Shown here: in pieces, positions 27,001 to 33,149 of the stretch
How positions within the stretch are numbered: position 1 is the stretch's first letter
Layout of the letters: each line of letters opens with the position of its first letter
NCBI GenBank assembly: GCA_031308135.1
Contig: JAHLJT010000631.1
Span: 28,354,271-28,418,270 of the forward strand
DNA: 64,000 nucleotides
Direction of reading: 5' to 3'
DNA from: Acheta domesticus
Lineage: Eukaryota; Arthropoda; Insecta; Orthoptera; Gryllidae
Made by a program: the position numbers and the translations under genes
The notes under the pieces: generated by a model
The model's database searches: none
Told to the model about the DNA's origin: nothing
What the model saw: only the letters and a program-made list of their open reading frames with translations

Positions 27001-29314
27001 ATGATCTGAATTTTTTAATGGGACCAACAGGGTTGGGCAATATTCAAATACTAGTATTTGAAATTCGTATTTTAAATATGTATTTGAAAAACTGTATCTC
27101 TGTGTTTTTTGGATATGTATTTTAGAGATGTATTTAAATACATAAAATAGTTATATTTAAAAAAGAAATACTTAAAATACTTATATAAATACAAGTTAAG
27201 ATAAAGAGGATAGTTTATTTTTCTTTGATTCTGCTAGTAATGAACCTCATTGAAACAAAAATAAAGGCTCCTTTCAACTGTTGAACTTGAATTATTTTAA
27301 ATTTTAAGAATAATTCTAAGTCATTAAGAATGCTAGACAATTATCTGACAATAAAAAAAGAGTTTATTTCTTATAACACTAGTTTATGGTCATCAGCTCC
27401 AGTTCAACAACTGTTTTCCTTTGAAGGTCTTATACATTCGTCAACTTGGGGTTTATTGTCTGATGATTTGTTTGAAAAACTAGTTGTTTTAAAAGTAAAT
27501 TCCATTTAATTGAGTTAGACATATTTTTGGTAACATTTTATATTTGAAAGTGTTCTTTCCGAAAGTATATGTAAAAATGTTTTATATTTGAAAGATTTTA
27601 GTTATTGTTCAGGAATTTATGACTGTCAATTAGTAATTTATTGTCATTCACAATAACAATATATATTTGCAATAAAAAGTTATAATGCAAAATTATAGTA
27701 TTTACTGCATTTTGACTATTTTAAATACGTATATTTCGGTTTTTATTACGTGGCGCGTCAAGGTCTGTCTTCACGATGGAATATCTCCCAGCATTTCGCC
27801 CCTGTCTCAGTCGTACCACTGGATGTCGCATGATCGCTCACATTTCGATAGGTCGCATTATGGGACATTTAGCGGCAAGACGAAGAAAGATGCGAAAAGC
27901 CATGATATATTCTACCGTGAATTCAGGCCTTGGCGAGCGACGTTATAAAAACCGAAGTATATGTATTTAGCAATTCAAAACGTAATGTATTTTGAGTACG
28001 CATTTAAATACTAACTACCGTGCTCGTGCGAGAATTCTCGCGTGCTATACCCCATCCTCTTCCTTAGTTGAACCAACAAAAATATAATAGAATAGTCAAG
28101 AAGATATCATCCTGTAGATTACTGTGTGTGGAACGTTTCTTTCATGCCAATGGGCTCAAAAGTTTGGTTTTTAAGGCCTTAGAACGCTTCATTTAGGAGT
28201 TTTTTAACGATATAGGTTAAAAAAATCCTGATGTGCGTTGCGGATTGAATTTTACATGAATATTTAGCTGCGTTTTTGGAAGAAATCCTTCACATTTTTA
28301 AAGTAAAAGTGCAATTCGTCACGTTTACGTGAAATTCTCTTTCTTTAGAGATCCTATTTATAAAAATTGGTTGTGTGGGAGAGCCGAAAAGGCAAGGTAT
28401 ACTACTTAAATAATATAGGAGATGATTTTCAAAGTATTTTGGCAAAGTATTTCAATACTACATTTAAAATACATTGCCCAACCCTGAAGAGTCGTAGTAG
28501 CTTGTCAGCTAGGTCGAATTCAGTCGCTGTCTGGAAGAGAATTCTAGCGGCCGGCTGCTCTGATCGGTAGTTTTCCGTGGTTTCTCCGATCAACACCAGG
28601 CGAATGCCGGAGCAGTACCCTAACAAACGGGCCACTGACCGCGCGCGACCTTTCCTTCCTCTTTCTTGTCCTATCCTCTCCTCTTACACATACACTTACA
28701 CTAACATGCACTACACTATCATACACGCCGGGAGACCGGTCGGGAGCTTACAGCTTGTCCCGGCTGGGGCGGTGCTCTGCTGGTGAGAGATACCTGGTTG
28801 AGGGGAAAACCTCGCTAGTCAACGGTAGGTCGGCGCCAGATCTCGCCATTCAGCGGGGAAAAGATCATCGGCACCTCTCGAGAGAAAAACACGCACTACA
28901 CTTACGGTACTAATGACCTAAGTAGTTGACGCGCCCGGAAACACGAATGAAAACCCTGGAGAGTCGTACCGGGCAGGCACTCGCAGCGTCCGGGCGCCAC
29001 GCAGGTGGCGTTGTCGCAGCGCACGGGGCACTCGGGGTCGCAGCGGCCGGGGTCGTCGGCGCTGCGCCGGTAGCCCATGTCGCAGGTGCACACGCCGGGC
29101 GCGGTGCAGCGGCCGTTGACGCAGCCGCCGGGGCAGTGCGGCACGCACGTGTTGAGGTCGAAGCGGCGGTAGCCCGGCGCGCACGTCGCACACGACCCGG
29201 CCGCACGCAGCGCCCGTTGACGCACGCGGGCCGGCACAGCGCCGCGCACCCGCCGCCCGGCGTCTTCTGCCAGCCCGAGCAGCACACGCTCACCGCCTTG
29301 TACGCCCGCCAGAT
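4231..29314 (-). CDS. Nimrod-family phagocytosis receptor, seven-exon model, 5' end missing
   Basis: The model joins 29314-28970, 23933-23656, 20970-19919, 18006-17644, 9572-9355, 6389-6183 and 4337-4231. Every junction is GT-AG and phases match (1, 0, 2, 2, 1, 1), giving about 856 residues if the first exon's frame break is repaired. Visible in order: a CCSGW motif, about 17 repeats of the form CxPxC-x-C-x-N-x-C-x-P-x-CxC-x-G-Y, a Cys-rich EGF-like linker, a hydrophobic helix ending in an Arg cluster, and a tail with NPSF and NPLY. Known family: Nimrod proteins carry a CCxGY/W motif followed by NIM repeats, and membrane forms (NimC, Eater) bind and take up bacteria on hemocytes. Inference: type I plasma-membrane receptor. 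The signal peptide and upstream domain are absent from the model. Draper/MEGF-like proteins are the alternative, but the NIM pattern fits Nimrod better. Confidence 0.85.
5160..5278. repeat. Repeat E, left part (interrupted copy)
   Basis: The sequence caggggcctaaccagtggg and the following agcatcacccactccctcc are shared with 60632-60722. The repeat resumes at about 5605 (gagtgtcgcc, then ggtccgggaggtcgtc), as at 60727-60775. The SINE between the halves is absent from the 60.6-kb copy. Confidence 0.6.
5279..5598 (+). repeat. SINE family C copy, inserted in repeat E
   Basis: Starts with a tRNA-like head containing box-B-like gggttcaaacccgat, then the family body (tcgatatttaagggtgaaaa, ttccgaggagaagtaaagcc) and the end gcctgagtctcgccacgtaa. 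It matches the minus-strand copies at 54791-55153 and 62596-62940. Confidence 0.65.
5755..6086 (+). pseudogene. LINE (non-LTR) reverse transcriptase fragment, frameshifted
   Basis: Encodes QSGFRKGRSTTGQIF, then after a one-base frame change YIDFKQAYDNI (palm motif A with its catalytic Asp), FGLPFKLVRLI and GLKQGDELSTMLFN. This order is typical of non-LTR retrotransposon reverse transcriptases. Motif C (the YADD-type box), the endonuclease and the C-terminus are missing, so this is a dead fragment. It lies antisense to the Nimrod gene inside its last intron. The clade is not assigned. Confidence 0.85.
6183..6389 (-). CDS. Nimrod exon: transmembrane segment and start of cytoplasmic tail
   Basis: Begins after gtgcgcag with AG completing CAG/Gln (phase 1). 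It encodes a short extracellular stretch, then a hydrophobic helix of about 22 residues starting at FPWWAGLLAAAALL. A dense Arg cluster (ARRRARRRRR) acts as a stop-transfer signal, so the C-terminus should be cytoplasmic. The donor is G|GTGAGTGGG in phase 1. The exon sits between a SINE ending about 20 bp upstream of its acceptor and a LINE reverse-transcriptase fragment close to its donor. A plus-strand open frame here is an antisense shadow. Confidence 0.85.
6409..6981 (-). repeat. SINE family A copy 1, near full length
   Basis: Read on the minus strand it starts with a tRNA-like head (ggctcagtgcatcaac, then ggtcctagga) and passes through the family body (gtcgaattcagtcgctgtct, ccggctgctctgatccg). 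It ends in cgggactaatgacctaagta plus a caattaatc tail. That tail ends about 20 bp before the acceptor of the Nimrod transmembrane exon. Confidence 0.75.
7010..7165. repeat. hAT-like end with internal minisatellite
   Basis: Begins ggactgtccaactggcc, which resembles hAT-type element ends. It contains several imperfect copies of a 20-26 bp unit (ccaaatggctggtccaaatg) and ends near ttctggcccgc. No transposase is visible. Confidence 0.45.
7381..7721 (+). pseudogene. pogo/Tigger-type transposon 3' remnant
   Basis: One frame encodes MLEALKGVQTALRYIDTVD and RTQILEKSLEKLS, which looks like the C-terminus of a Tigger/jerky-type transposase, then stops. The right end reads ttcactataaccggagttg then actg and TA, compatible with a pogo-type CAGT terminus at a TA target. 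The catalytic core and left end are missing or lie in worn sequence upstream of about 7260. Confidence 0.45.
7943..8437 (-). repeat. SINE family A copy 2
   Basis: Same body as copy 1 (gtagttttccctggtttctc, acgggccacggaccgcgcgc, ccagcggggaaaggtcaccg on the minus strand). Its tRNA head is truncated or degraded near 8430. A CA microsatellite follows on the plus strand. Confidence 0.7.
8458..8551. repeat. (CA)n microsatellite
   Basis: About 50 bp of nearly pure CA, then mixed CA/CG dinucleotides. Confidence 0.9.
8558..8840. mobile_element. Fold-back MITE
   Basis: The two halves are imperfect reverse complements. The left half runs agactggacacatgtttctc, ttgaagcactgaat, cgtgaaattgtaaattgc; the right half returns gcaaatttcacg, tattcagcacttcaac, gagaaacatgtgtcgagtct. 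The arms are about 130 bp with almost no loop. No open frame. Confidence 0.7.
8890..9250. mobile_element. Inverted-repeat element next to the fold-back MITE
   Basis: The left arm has aaaacttatccaatt, tcctttattattcacc, caacgtttcgtaacgtgt; the right arm has acacgttacgaaacgttg, ggtgaataataaaggat, aattggataagtttt. The centre also contains tgtcccattttgtt and its reverse complement. It is non-coding; short open frames in it are incidental. Confidence 0.65.
9355..9572 (-). CDS. Nimrod exon: membrane-proximal Cys-rich region
   Basis: The acceptor gtgcgcag lacks a good pyrimidine tract, but its phase (G completing GGG/Gly) matches the upstream donor exactly. The 218-nt exon encodes an EGF-like unit (CEGAGGACRCAGGW, then PPDCSAPC), a Pro/Ala-rich stretch and a second Cys cluster (GCTCRNDTC, LCFCDP). 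The donor is C|GTGAGTATT in phase 1. This is probably a stalk between the NIM array and the membrane helix. Confidence 0.75.
9640..10060. repeat. Degenerate minisatellite, unit cacttcactagacacatac
   Basis: About 20 imperfect copies of an 18-22 bp unit. It fades into irregular AC-rich sequence to about 10450. It lies directly upstream (on the minus strand) of the membrane-proximal Nimrod exon and explains that exon's poor pyrimidine tract. Confidence 0.75.
10486..10552. repeat. (CA)n microsatellite
   Basis: Over 25 uninterrupted CA repeats. Open frames made of alternating Thr/His or Cys/Val here are artefacts of the repeat. Confidence 0.95.
11171..13746. mobile_element. 2.6-kb transposon with about 650-bp inverted arms
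   Basis: Arms 11171-11850 and about 13070-13746 are reverse complements and nearly identical by eye (for example cacacgaattg versus cacgcgaattg). The outer ends are AAAGGGTCC, then C or T, then CCCCGATAAG. A 1.2-kb spacer separates them and contains a diverged piece of the same arm sequence near 11930-12060. Each arm holds the same 130-odd-codon open frame, but this AT-rich frame has no recognisable domain. No clear target duplication was found. Probably a non-autonomous fold-back element inserted in the 8-kb Nimrod intron. Confidence 0.75.
14164..14205. repeat. (ATT)n microsatellite
   Basis: About 13 ATT repeats. Confidence 0.95.
15066..15222 (-). repeat. SINE family A, tRNA-like head only
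   Basis: On the minus strand: gagaggtggctcggggcatc (box A), aggttcgagtcacga (box B), then the start of the family body. It is the best-preserved Pol III promoter of the family in this window. Cut off at 15066. Confidence 0.7.
15792..16017 (-). repeat. SINE family B copy
   Basis: On the minus strand: a tRNA-like head with gcgggttcgagtcccgcctc (box B), then caatagtggtcgcttatgac and a gcgaccttatataac tail ending in an A run. It was inspected as a tRNA gene, but the length and tail identify a SINE. Confidence 0.75.
16278..16795 (-). mobile_element. Solo LTR with intact 4-bp target duplication
   Basis: The 518-bp segment begins TGTGGCGTCAT and ends ATGACGCTACA on the plus strand, so it has TG...CA ends with short inverted repeats. 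GTAG stands directly on both sides (16274-16277 and 16796-16799) as target duplication. On the minus strand a TATA-like CCTTTAAAAG (16625-16616) and an AATAAA about 50 bp from the LTR end (16332-16327) give the usual U3-R-U5 order. No internal region or genes remain, so recombination between two LTRs has removed it. The 4-bp duplication is compatible with a gypsy-type element, but the family is not proven. Confidence 0.75.
17644..18006 (-). CDS. Nimrod exon: NIM repeats 16-17 and EGF-like linker
   Basis: Acceptor cctgttgcag with C completing GGC (phase 2). The reading YSRTSAHACAPVC continues the CQCFDG end of the previous exon without a break. Two more repeats (CAPVCDAAAC, CAPVCAGGC) are followed by an EGF-type GWAGPRC ending and a less ordered Ala/Pro-rich linker with CAHCHPDN. 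The donor is GG|GTACGTACG (phase 2). The exon is far richer in GC than the adjoining introns. An (AAT)n microsatellite on the coding strand lies about 20 bp upstream of the acceptor. Confidence 0.85.
18070..18445 (+). mobile_element. Possible Helitron-like fragment
   Basis: The start tctctctatataaaacagg and the following text resemble 5' ends of insect Helitron-type elements. The part 18300-18440 (gccttaaaaactaaactttt, cgtaatctacagaatga) recurs in reverse orientation at about 28090-28230. Assignment is by resemblance only. Confidence 0.3.
18686..19057 (+). pseudogene. LINE ORF2 C-terminal fragment
   Basis: Encodes LYKTIVESIAVHGFKVWEI, an in-frame stop after TAMEMD, then IEIKRLKCHGHFNRMGEERW and RRQGRPRSTSKEW. 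The order (R/K)L.GH..RM...R and the basic RRGRPR end is typical of the region downstream of the reverse transcriptase in non-LTR retrotransposons. An ATT-rich tail follows at 19140-19180. It could come from the same family as the fragment at 5755-6086. Confidence 0.75.
19919..20970 (-). CDS. Nimrod exon: large block of tandem NIM repeats (6-15)
   Basis: This single 1052-nt exon begins after the acceptor gtttccag (phase 0) and ends at GG|GTGAGTCAG (phase 2). It carries the rest of repeat 6 and nine complete or near-complete NIM repeats of about 34-35 residues. Typical pieces are CVPTCSPECVNGQC and APDTCTCLPGYE. Most repeats share a DPADxxN linker with an N-x-T sequon (NST, NAT, NNT) just before the first Cys, so heavy N-glycosylation is likely. 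The repeats are much alike at DNA level, with a unit near 105 bp, suggesting expansion by tandem duplication inside the exon. Plus-strand open frames here are antisense shadows. Confidence 0.95.
20971..22999 (-). other. Nimrod intron, unremarkable part
   Basis: AT-rich, without recognisable element or gene down to the TTAA-flanked transposon that begins at 23000. Confidence 0.5.
23000..23552. mobile_element. TTAA-flanked MITE
   Basis: TTAA lies on both sides (22996-22999 and 23553-23556). The left end AGGTCAATATACACGGCA and the right end, read in reverse, GGCCGATATACACGGTA are inverted repeats extending over about 38 bp (tagttttcgtgtagattct). No transposase. TTAA targets are typical of piggyBac and Kolobok elements; which one cannot be said. 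Confidence 0.65.
23656..23933 (-). CDS. Nimrod exon: NIM repeats 4-5 and start of 6
   Basis: Acceptor tttccgcag, then GG completing the Gly codon begun in the upstream exon (phase 1). The 278-nt exon encodes a short linker (FEFLPGFLRTS), then CRPACPRGCVNATC and CVPTCMPGCVNAACT repeats, and stops after CVPTCPQ at a CAG|GTAAGA donor in phase 0. The sixth NIM repeat is therefore split between this exon and the next, which resumes GCINGKC. There is no stop codon and the Cys spacing is regular. Confidence 0.88.
24000..24070. repeat. Fragment of palindromic repeat family P
   Basis: The text gatggaatatgtcacggtat and tttcgc match the arm of the palindrome at 25019-25257. Another fragment is at 24855-24990. 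Confidence 0.45.
25019..25257. mobile_element. Near-perfect 239-bp palindrome (family P)
   Basis: The left arm starts cactatatacttgggttttt; the right arm ends with its near reverse complement aaacccaagtatagtg. The match runs almost to the centre (aggagtcgcatgatcgcgac against gatcatgcgactcttagcgg). Arms are about 110 bp with a short centre. Related worn copies lie at 24855-24990 and 27720-27960. Confidence 0.75.
26420..26737. mobile_element. pogo/Tigger-type MITE
   Basis: The left end CAGTAATCCCTCGACATACG and the right end GTTGAGGGATTACGG (reverse CCGTAATCCCTCAAC) form inverted repeats with TA on each side. The length is 318 bp and the centre is non-coding. TA target and CAGTAATCCC termini fit the pogo branch of Tc1/mariner. 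Confidence 0.65.
27028..28486. mobile_element. DNA transposon with perfect 14-bp inverted ends, AT-rich core
   Basis: Starts CAGGGTTGGGCAAT and ends ATTGCCCAACCCTG, exact reverse complements 1459 bp apart, with similar subterminal sequence (aaatactagtatttgaaat). The ends resemble hAT elements, but an 8-bp target duplication is not visible. A family P copy (27720-27960) and a Helitron-like piece (about 28090-28330) are nested inside. Confidence 0.6.
28495..28950 (+). repeat. SINE family A copy 3, head missing
   Basis: Starts at cttgtcagctaggtcgaatt and runs to the family end cgcgcccggaaacacgaatg. It stops about 20 bp from the 5' splice site of the Nimrod exon at 28970, on the opposite strand. 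Confidence 0.75.
28970..29314 (-). CDS. Nimrod exon: CCSGW motif and NIM repeats 1-3, with frame break
   Basis: The exon opens after a gcgcag acceptor in phase 0 (IWRAYKAVSVCCSGW) and ends at a GTACGA donor in phase 1. The CCxGW motif marks the end of the N-terminal EMI-like region of Nimrod proteins; the rest of that region must lie in an upstream exon. Three NIM repeats follow (CRPAC, CVPHC, CDPEC). The reading frame changes around 29182-29200: VRPG is read in one frame, and the APGYRRFD stretch in another. The exon is 345 nt, where the flanking phases need 3n+1, so one base is missing or two are extra. The open continuation on both sides argues for an assembly or read error, or a recent allele, rather than an old pseudogene. 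Confidence 0.8.
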
Positions 29315-29394
29315 CTGCGCACGAGGCCAGGGCGTAAGGGACGGATTCGATGGAATGGCACAGATTAGGGAGTCAACCCGGAGTTCGCTTTCTC

Positions 29395-29610
29395 AAAGAT
29401 CGCTCAGTCAAACCTTGATATTTCGACTCTCAATAATCCAAACGTTTGTAATTCGAACCTACTCAAGCAACAATATATTTCGAATATCGACAAATCAAAT
29501 ATCAAAAATTCGAACGCGTCCGAATCCCTCAGCTCGCGTTTACGAAAGCGAGCCGGGTGCTTTGTACTTTCCCGCGTTATTTTCGCCCACTGACTTGACC
29601 GCATTGAGCT
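29395..29610. repeat. Worn pogo-type sequence
   Basis: The text aaaccttgatatttcgactc and nearby aattcgaac motifs resemble internal or terminal sequence of Tigger-type elements. Low certainty. Confidence 0.25.
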
Positions 29611-29632
29611 GATTCAGCGAGAAAGAGCCATC

Positions 29633-29793
29633 TAAAGCTAGCAGCGCCCAGAAACCAATCTCAACCAAACTATATCCAAAATTTTAGGCTAATTTTAGGC
29701 TAATTAAATGCTCTATTCCCGAATTTTAGGCTCCTCTGGATTTCCGAAAATCGTGGGCGCTGCTAGCTTTAGTCTAAAGCTAGCAGCGCCCAC
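29633..29793. repeat. Inverted ctaaagctagcagcgccca ends and 41-bp perfect palindrome
   Basis: The sequence ctaaagctagcagcgccca at about 29633 recurs inverted at 29753-29772 and again directly from 29774. The last two form a palindrome with perfect 20-bp arms and a single central T (29753-29793). They look like the terminal repeats of a MITE and of the element carrying the satellite array. Confidence 0.6.
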
Positions 29794-29799
29794 CCAGAA

Positions 29800-31976
29800 T
29801 CTATCTCAAAATCAATTGTAAAATCTGAAACCCATCCCAAAATTTAAGAATAATTTTAGGCTCTTGGAAAAAAATTATCCCCGCCTTCAAATTCCAAAAA
29901 TCAGGGCTGTACAAAACGAAACAAATAACATTGGTTCTTATGGGCGAATAAACATCAAAATCAAAAAACCTTAGGAAAAATCTGAAACCCCTCCCAAAAG
30001 TTAAGAATAATTTTAGGCTCTTGGAAAAAAATCAACCCCGCCTTCAAATTCCAAAATTCAGGGCTGTACAAAGCGAAACAATTAACATTGGTTCTTACGG
30101 GTGAAATAACACCAAAAATAAAAAACCTTAGGAAAAATCTGAAACCCCTCCCAAAAGTTAAGAATAATTTTAGGCTCTTGGAAAAAAATCAACCCCGCCT
30201 TCAAATTCTAAAAATCAGGGCTGTACAGAGCGAAACATCTAACATTGGTTCTTACGGGTGAAATAACACCAAAATCAAAAAACCTTAGGAAAAATCTGAA
30301 ACCCCTCCCAAAAGTTAGGAATAATTTTAGGCTCTTGGAAAAAAATCAACCCCGCCTTCAAATTCTAAAAATCAGGGCTGTACAAAACGAAACAATTAAC
30401 ATTGGTTCTTACGGGTGAAATAACACCAAAATCAAAAAACCTTAGGAAAAATCTGAAACCCCTCCCAAAAGTTAAGAAAAATTTTAGGCTCTTGGAAAAA
30501 AAATCATCCCAGCCTTCATATTCCAAAATTCAGGGCTGTACAAAGCGAAACAATTAACATTGGTTCTTACGGGTGAAATAACACCAAAATCAAAAAACCT
30601 TAGGAAAAATCTGAAACCCCTCCCAAAAGTTAAGAATAATCTTAGGCTCTTGGAAAAAATCAACCCCGCCTTCAAATTCTAAAAATCAGGGCTGTAGAAA
30701 GCGAAACATCTAACATTGGTTCTTAGGGGTGAAATAACACCAAAATCAAAAAACCTTAGGAAAAATCTGAAACCCCTCCCAAAAGTTAAGAATATTTTAG
30801 GCTCTTGGAAAAAAATCAACCCCGCCTTCAAATTCTAAAAATCAGGGCTGTACAGAGCGAAACATCTAACATTGGTTCTTACGGGTGAAATAACACCAAA
30901 ATCAAAAAACCTTAGGAAAAATCTGAAACCCCTCCCAAAAGTTAAGAATAATTTTAGGCTCTTGGAAAAAAATCATCCCCGCCTTCAAATTCTAAAAATC
31001 AGGGCTGTACAAAGCGAAACAATTAACATTGGTTCTTACAGGTGAAATAACACCAAAATCAAAAAACCTTAGGAAAAATCTGAAACGCCTCCCAAAAGTT
31101 AAGAAAAATTTTAGGCTCTTGGAAAAAAATCAACCCCGCCTTCAAATTCCAAAATTCAGGGCTGTACAAAGCGAAACAATTAACATTGGTTCTTACGGGT
31201 GAAATAACACCAAAAATAAAAAACCTTAGGAAAAATCTGAAACCCCTCCCAAAAGTTAAGAATAATTTTAGGCTCTTGGAAAAAAATCAACCCCGCCTTC
31301 AAATTCTAAAAATCAGGGCTGTACAGAGCGAAACATCTAACATTGGTTCTTACGGGTGAAATAACACCAAAATCAAAAAACCTTAGGAAAAATCTGAAAC
31401 CCCTCCCAAAAGTTAGGAATAATTTTAGGCTCTTGGAAAAAAATCAACCCCGCCTTCAAATTCTAAAAATCAGGGCTGTACAAAACGAAACAATTAACAT
31501 TGGTTCTAACGGGTGAAATAACACCAAAATCAAAAAACCTTAGGAAAAATCTGAAACCCCTCCCAAAAGTTAAGAATAATTTTAGGCTCTTGGAAAAAAT
31601 CATCCCAGCCTTCATATTCCAAAATTCAGGGCTGTAGAAAGCGAAACAATTAACATTGGTTCTTACGGGTGAAATAACACCAAAAATCAAAAATCCTTAG
31701 GAAAAATCTGAAACCCCTCCCAAAAGTTAAGAATAATTTTAGGCTCTTGGAAAAAAATCAACCCCGCCTTCAAATTCTAAAAATCAGGGCTGTACAAAGC
31801 GAAACAATTAACATTGGTTCTTACGGGTGAAATAACACCAAAATCAAAAAACCTTAGGAAAAATCTGAAACCCCTCCCAAAAGTTAAAAATAATTTTAGG
31901 CTCTTGGAAAAAAATCATCCCAGCCTTCATATTCCAAAATTCAGGGCTGTACAAAGCGAAACAATTAAACATTGGT
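29800..31976. repeat. Satellite array, unit about 157 bp, about 14 copies, running into the gap
   Basis: Tandem head-to-tail units contain gaaacccctcccaaaagtta, ttttaggctcttggaaaaaa, tcagggctgtacaaagcgaa and ggttcttacgggtgaaataa. The position of ggttcttac recurs every 156-158 bp (for example 30091, 30248, 30405, 30563). The first units are more diverged. Copies differ at a few sites and partly alternate between two variants (aaacaattaac versus aaacatctaac), hinting at a higher-order pattern. Confidence 0.95.
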
Positions 31977-32076
31977 NNNNNNNNNNNNNNNNNNNNNNNN
32001 NNNNNNNNNNNNNNNNNNNNNNNNNNNNNNNNNNNNNNNNNNNNNNNNNNNNNNNNNNNNNNNNNNNNNNNNNNNN
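31977..32076. other. Scaffold gap, 100 N
   Basis: Exactly 100 N, a common placeholder length, at the end of the satellite array. The true distance is unknown and more satellite copies are likely missing. Confidence 0.99.
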
Positions 32077-32094
32077 TTTCTGAATTGATTTTCC

Positions 32095-32230
32095 AAAACA
32101 AAGCGGAAGGCGCAATGGCAAATTGACTCTCTGATAGATCCTAGGTTTGAGTCCCGATGGTGGCAGGCTTTTGACGCTATCTCTACATAGATAGGTCGAA
32201 ATCAGCCGTGCCTGATTACCTTAAATTCAT
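32095..32230 (+). repeat. tRNA-derived SINE fragment (family D)
   Basis: Box-A-like aatggcaaattg and box-B-like aggtttgagtcccga lie about 40 bp apart, followed by gataggtcgaaatcagccgt. Only one copy is seen, so the family is not confirmed. Confidence 0.45.
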
Positions 32231-32621
32231 ATATAGATGCTCAATTTTTTTTCCCACACATTGTGAAACAATTACGGATGACATTAATTCTAAGTACATT
32301 GTCTTGTCATTAATGACAAACTAAACTTCCTCTCTTTAATACTCAATCCTTCTCGCAGTGTTTTTTACTCAGCAATCTCTAGCAACTTATAGTGTTAGAT
32401 ATCACGGAAAAAGATTTATTTGTGACAAATTGTATAACTAGCATAAACGGATGTTTTGTGTATTATACATTCGTTTTCTCAACTTAAATTATACGAAGAA
32501 TGTCCTAGTCCATTGATTTGTCAAATTAATTCAAAAACTCTTCAATTTTTTATTGAGTAGTGAAATAAGTGAAGAATGGAGATATTAAGTGAAGTTACAG
32601 TTATGTGATTTTCTTCGCAAC

Positions 32622-33147
32622 GGGAGAGGTGGCTCCGTGCATCAACTGATGTCACGGCAATGCTCTGACTGGGATGTCATATTTTTCCACTCCCGACGGT
32701 TGCAGGATTGTCGACACGGGCTTGTCAGCTAGGTCGAATTCACTGTCTGGAGGAGAATTCCGGAGGAATTTTCCATGGTTTCTCCCGATCAACGTCGGGC
32801 GAATACCGGAGCAGTACCCTAACAAACGGACCACCACCACGGGCCACGGGCCCGGACCACACCATTCCCCTTCACCCCTTACTCACACCTACACTAATAT
32901 GCACTGCACTACCACACATGCCGGGAAACCGGTCGGGGATCTACAGCTTGTCCCGGCTGGGGCATTGCCCCGCTGGTAGGACATACCTAGTGGGGAAAAT
33001 CTCGCTAGTACGTTGGCGCTGGATCTCGCCATCCAACTAGGGAAGATCACCACCACTTCCCGATGAAAAAGAATGCACTACTTACGAGACTAATATGCTC
33101 TGACCACAATAGTTGAAGCGCCCGGACTCACTAACAAATCAATTAAT
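32622..33147 (+). repeat. SINE family A copy 4, near full length
   Basis: Head gagaggtggctccgtgcatc, body cttgtcagctaggtcgaatt and accggtcggggatctacagc, end acgagactaatatgctctg and cgcccggactcactaacaaa. Diverged from copies 1 and 3. Confidence 0.75.
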
Positions 33148-33149
33148 TT

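Noticed and set aside
29800..31976. Regular repeats resembling a CRISPR array
   Set aside because: The units are contiguous 157-bp tandem copies without unique spacers, in an insect genome; this is satellite DNA.
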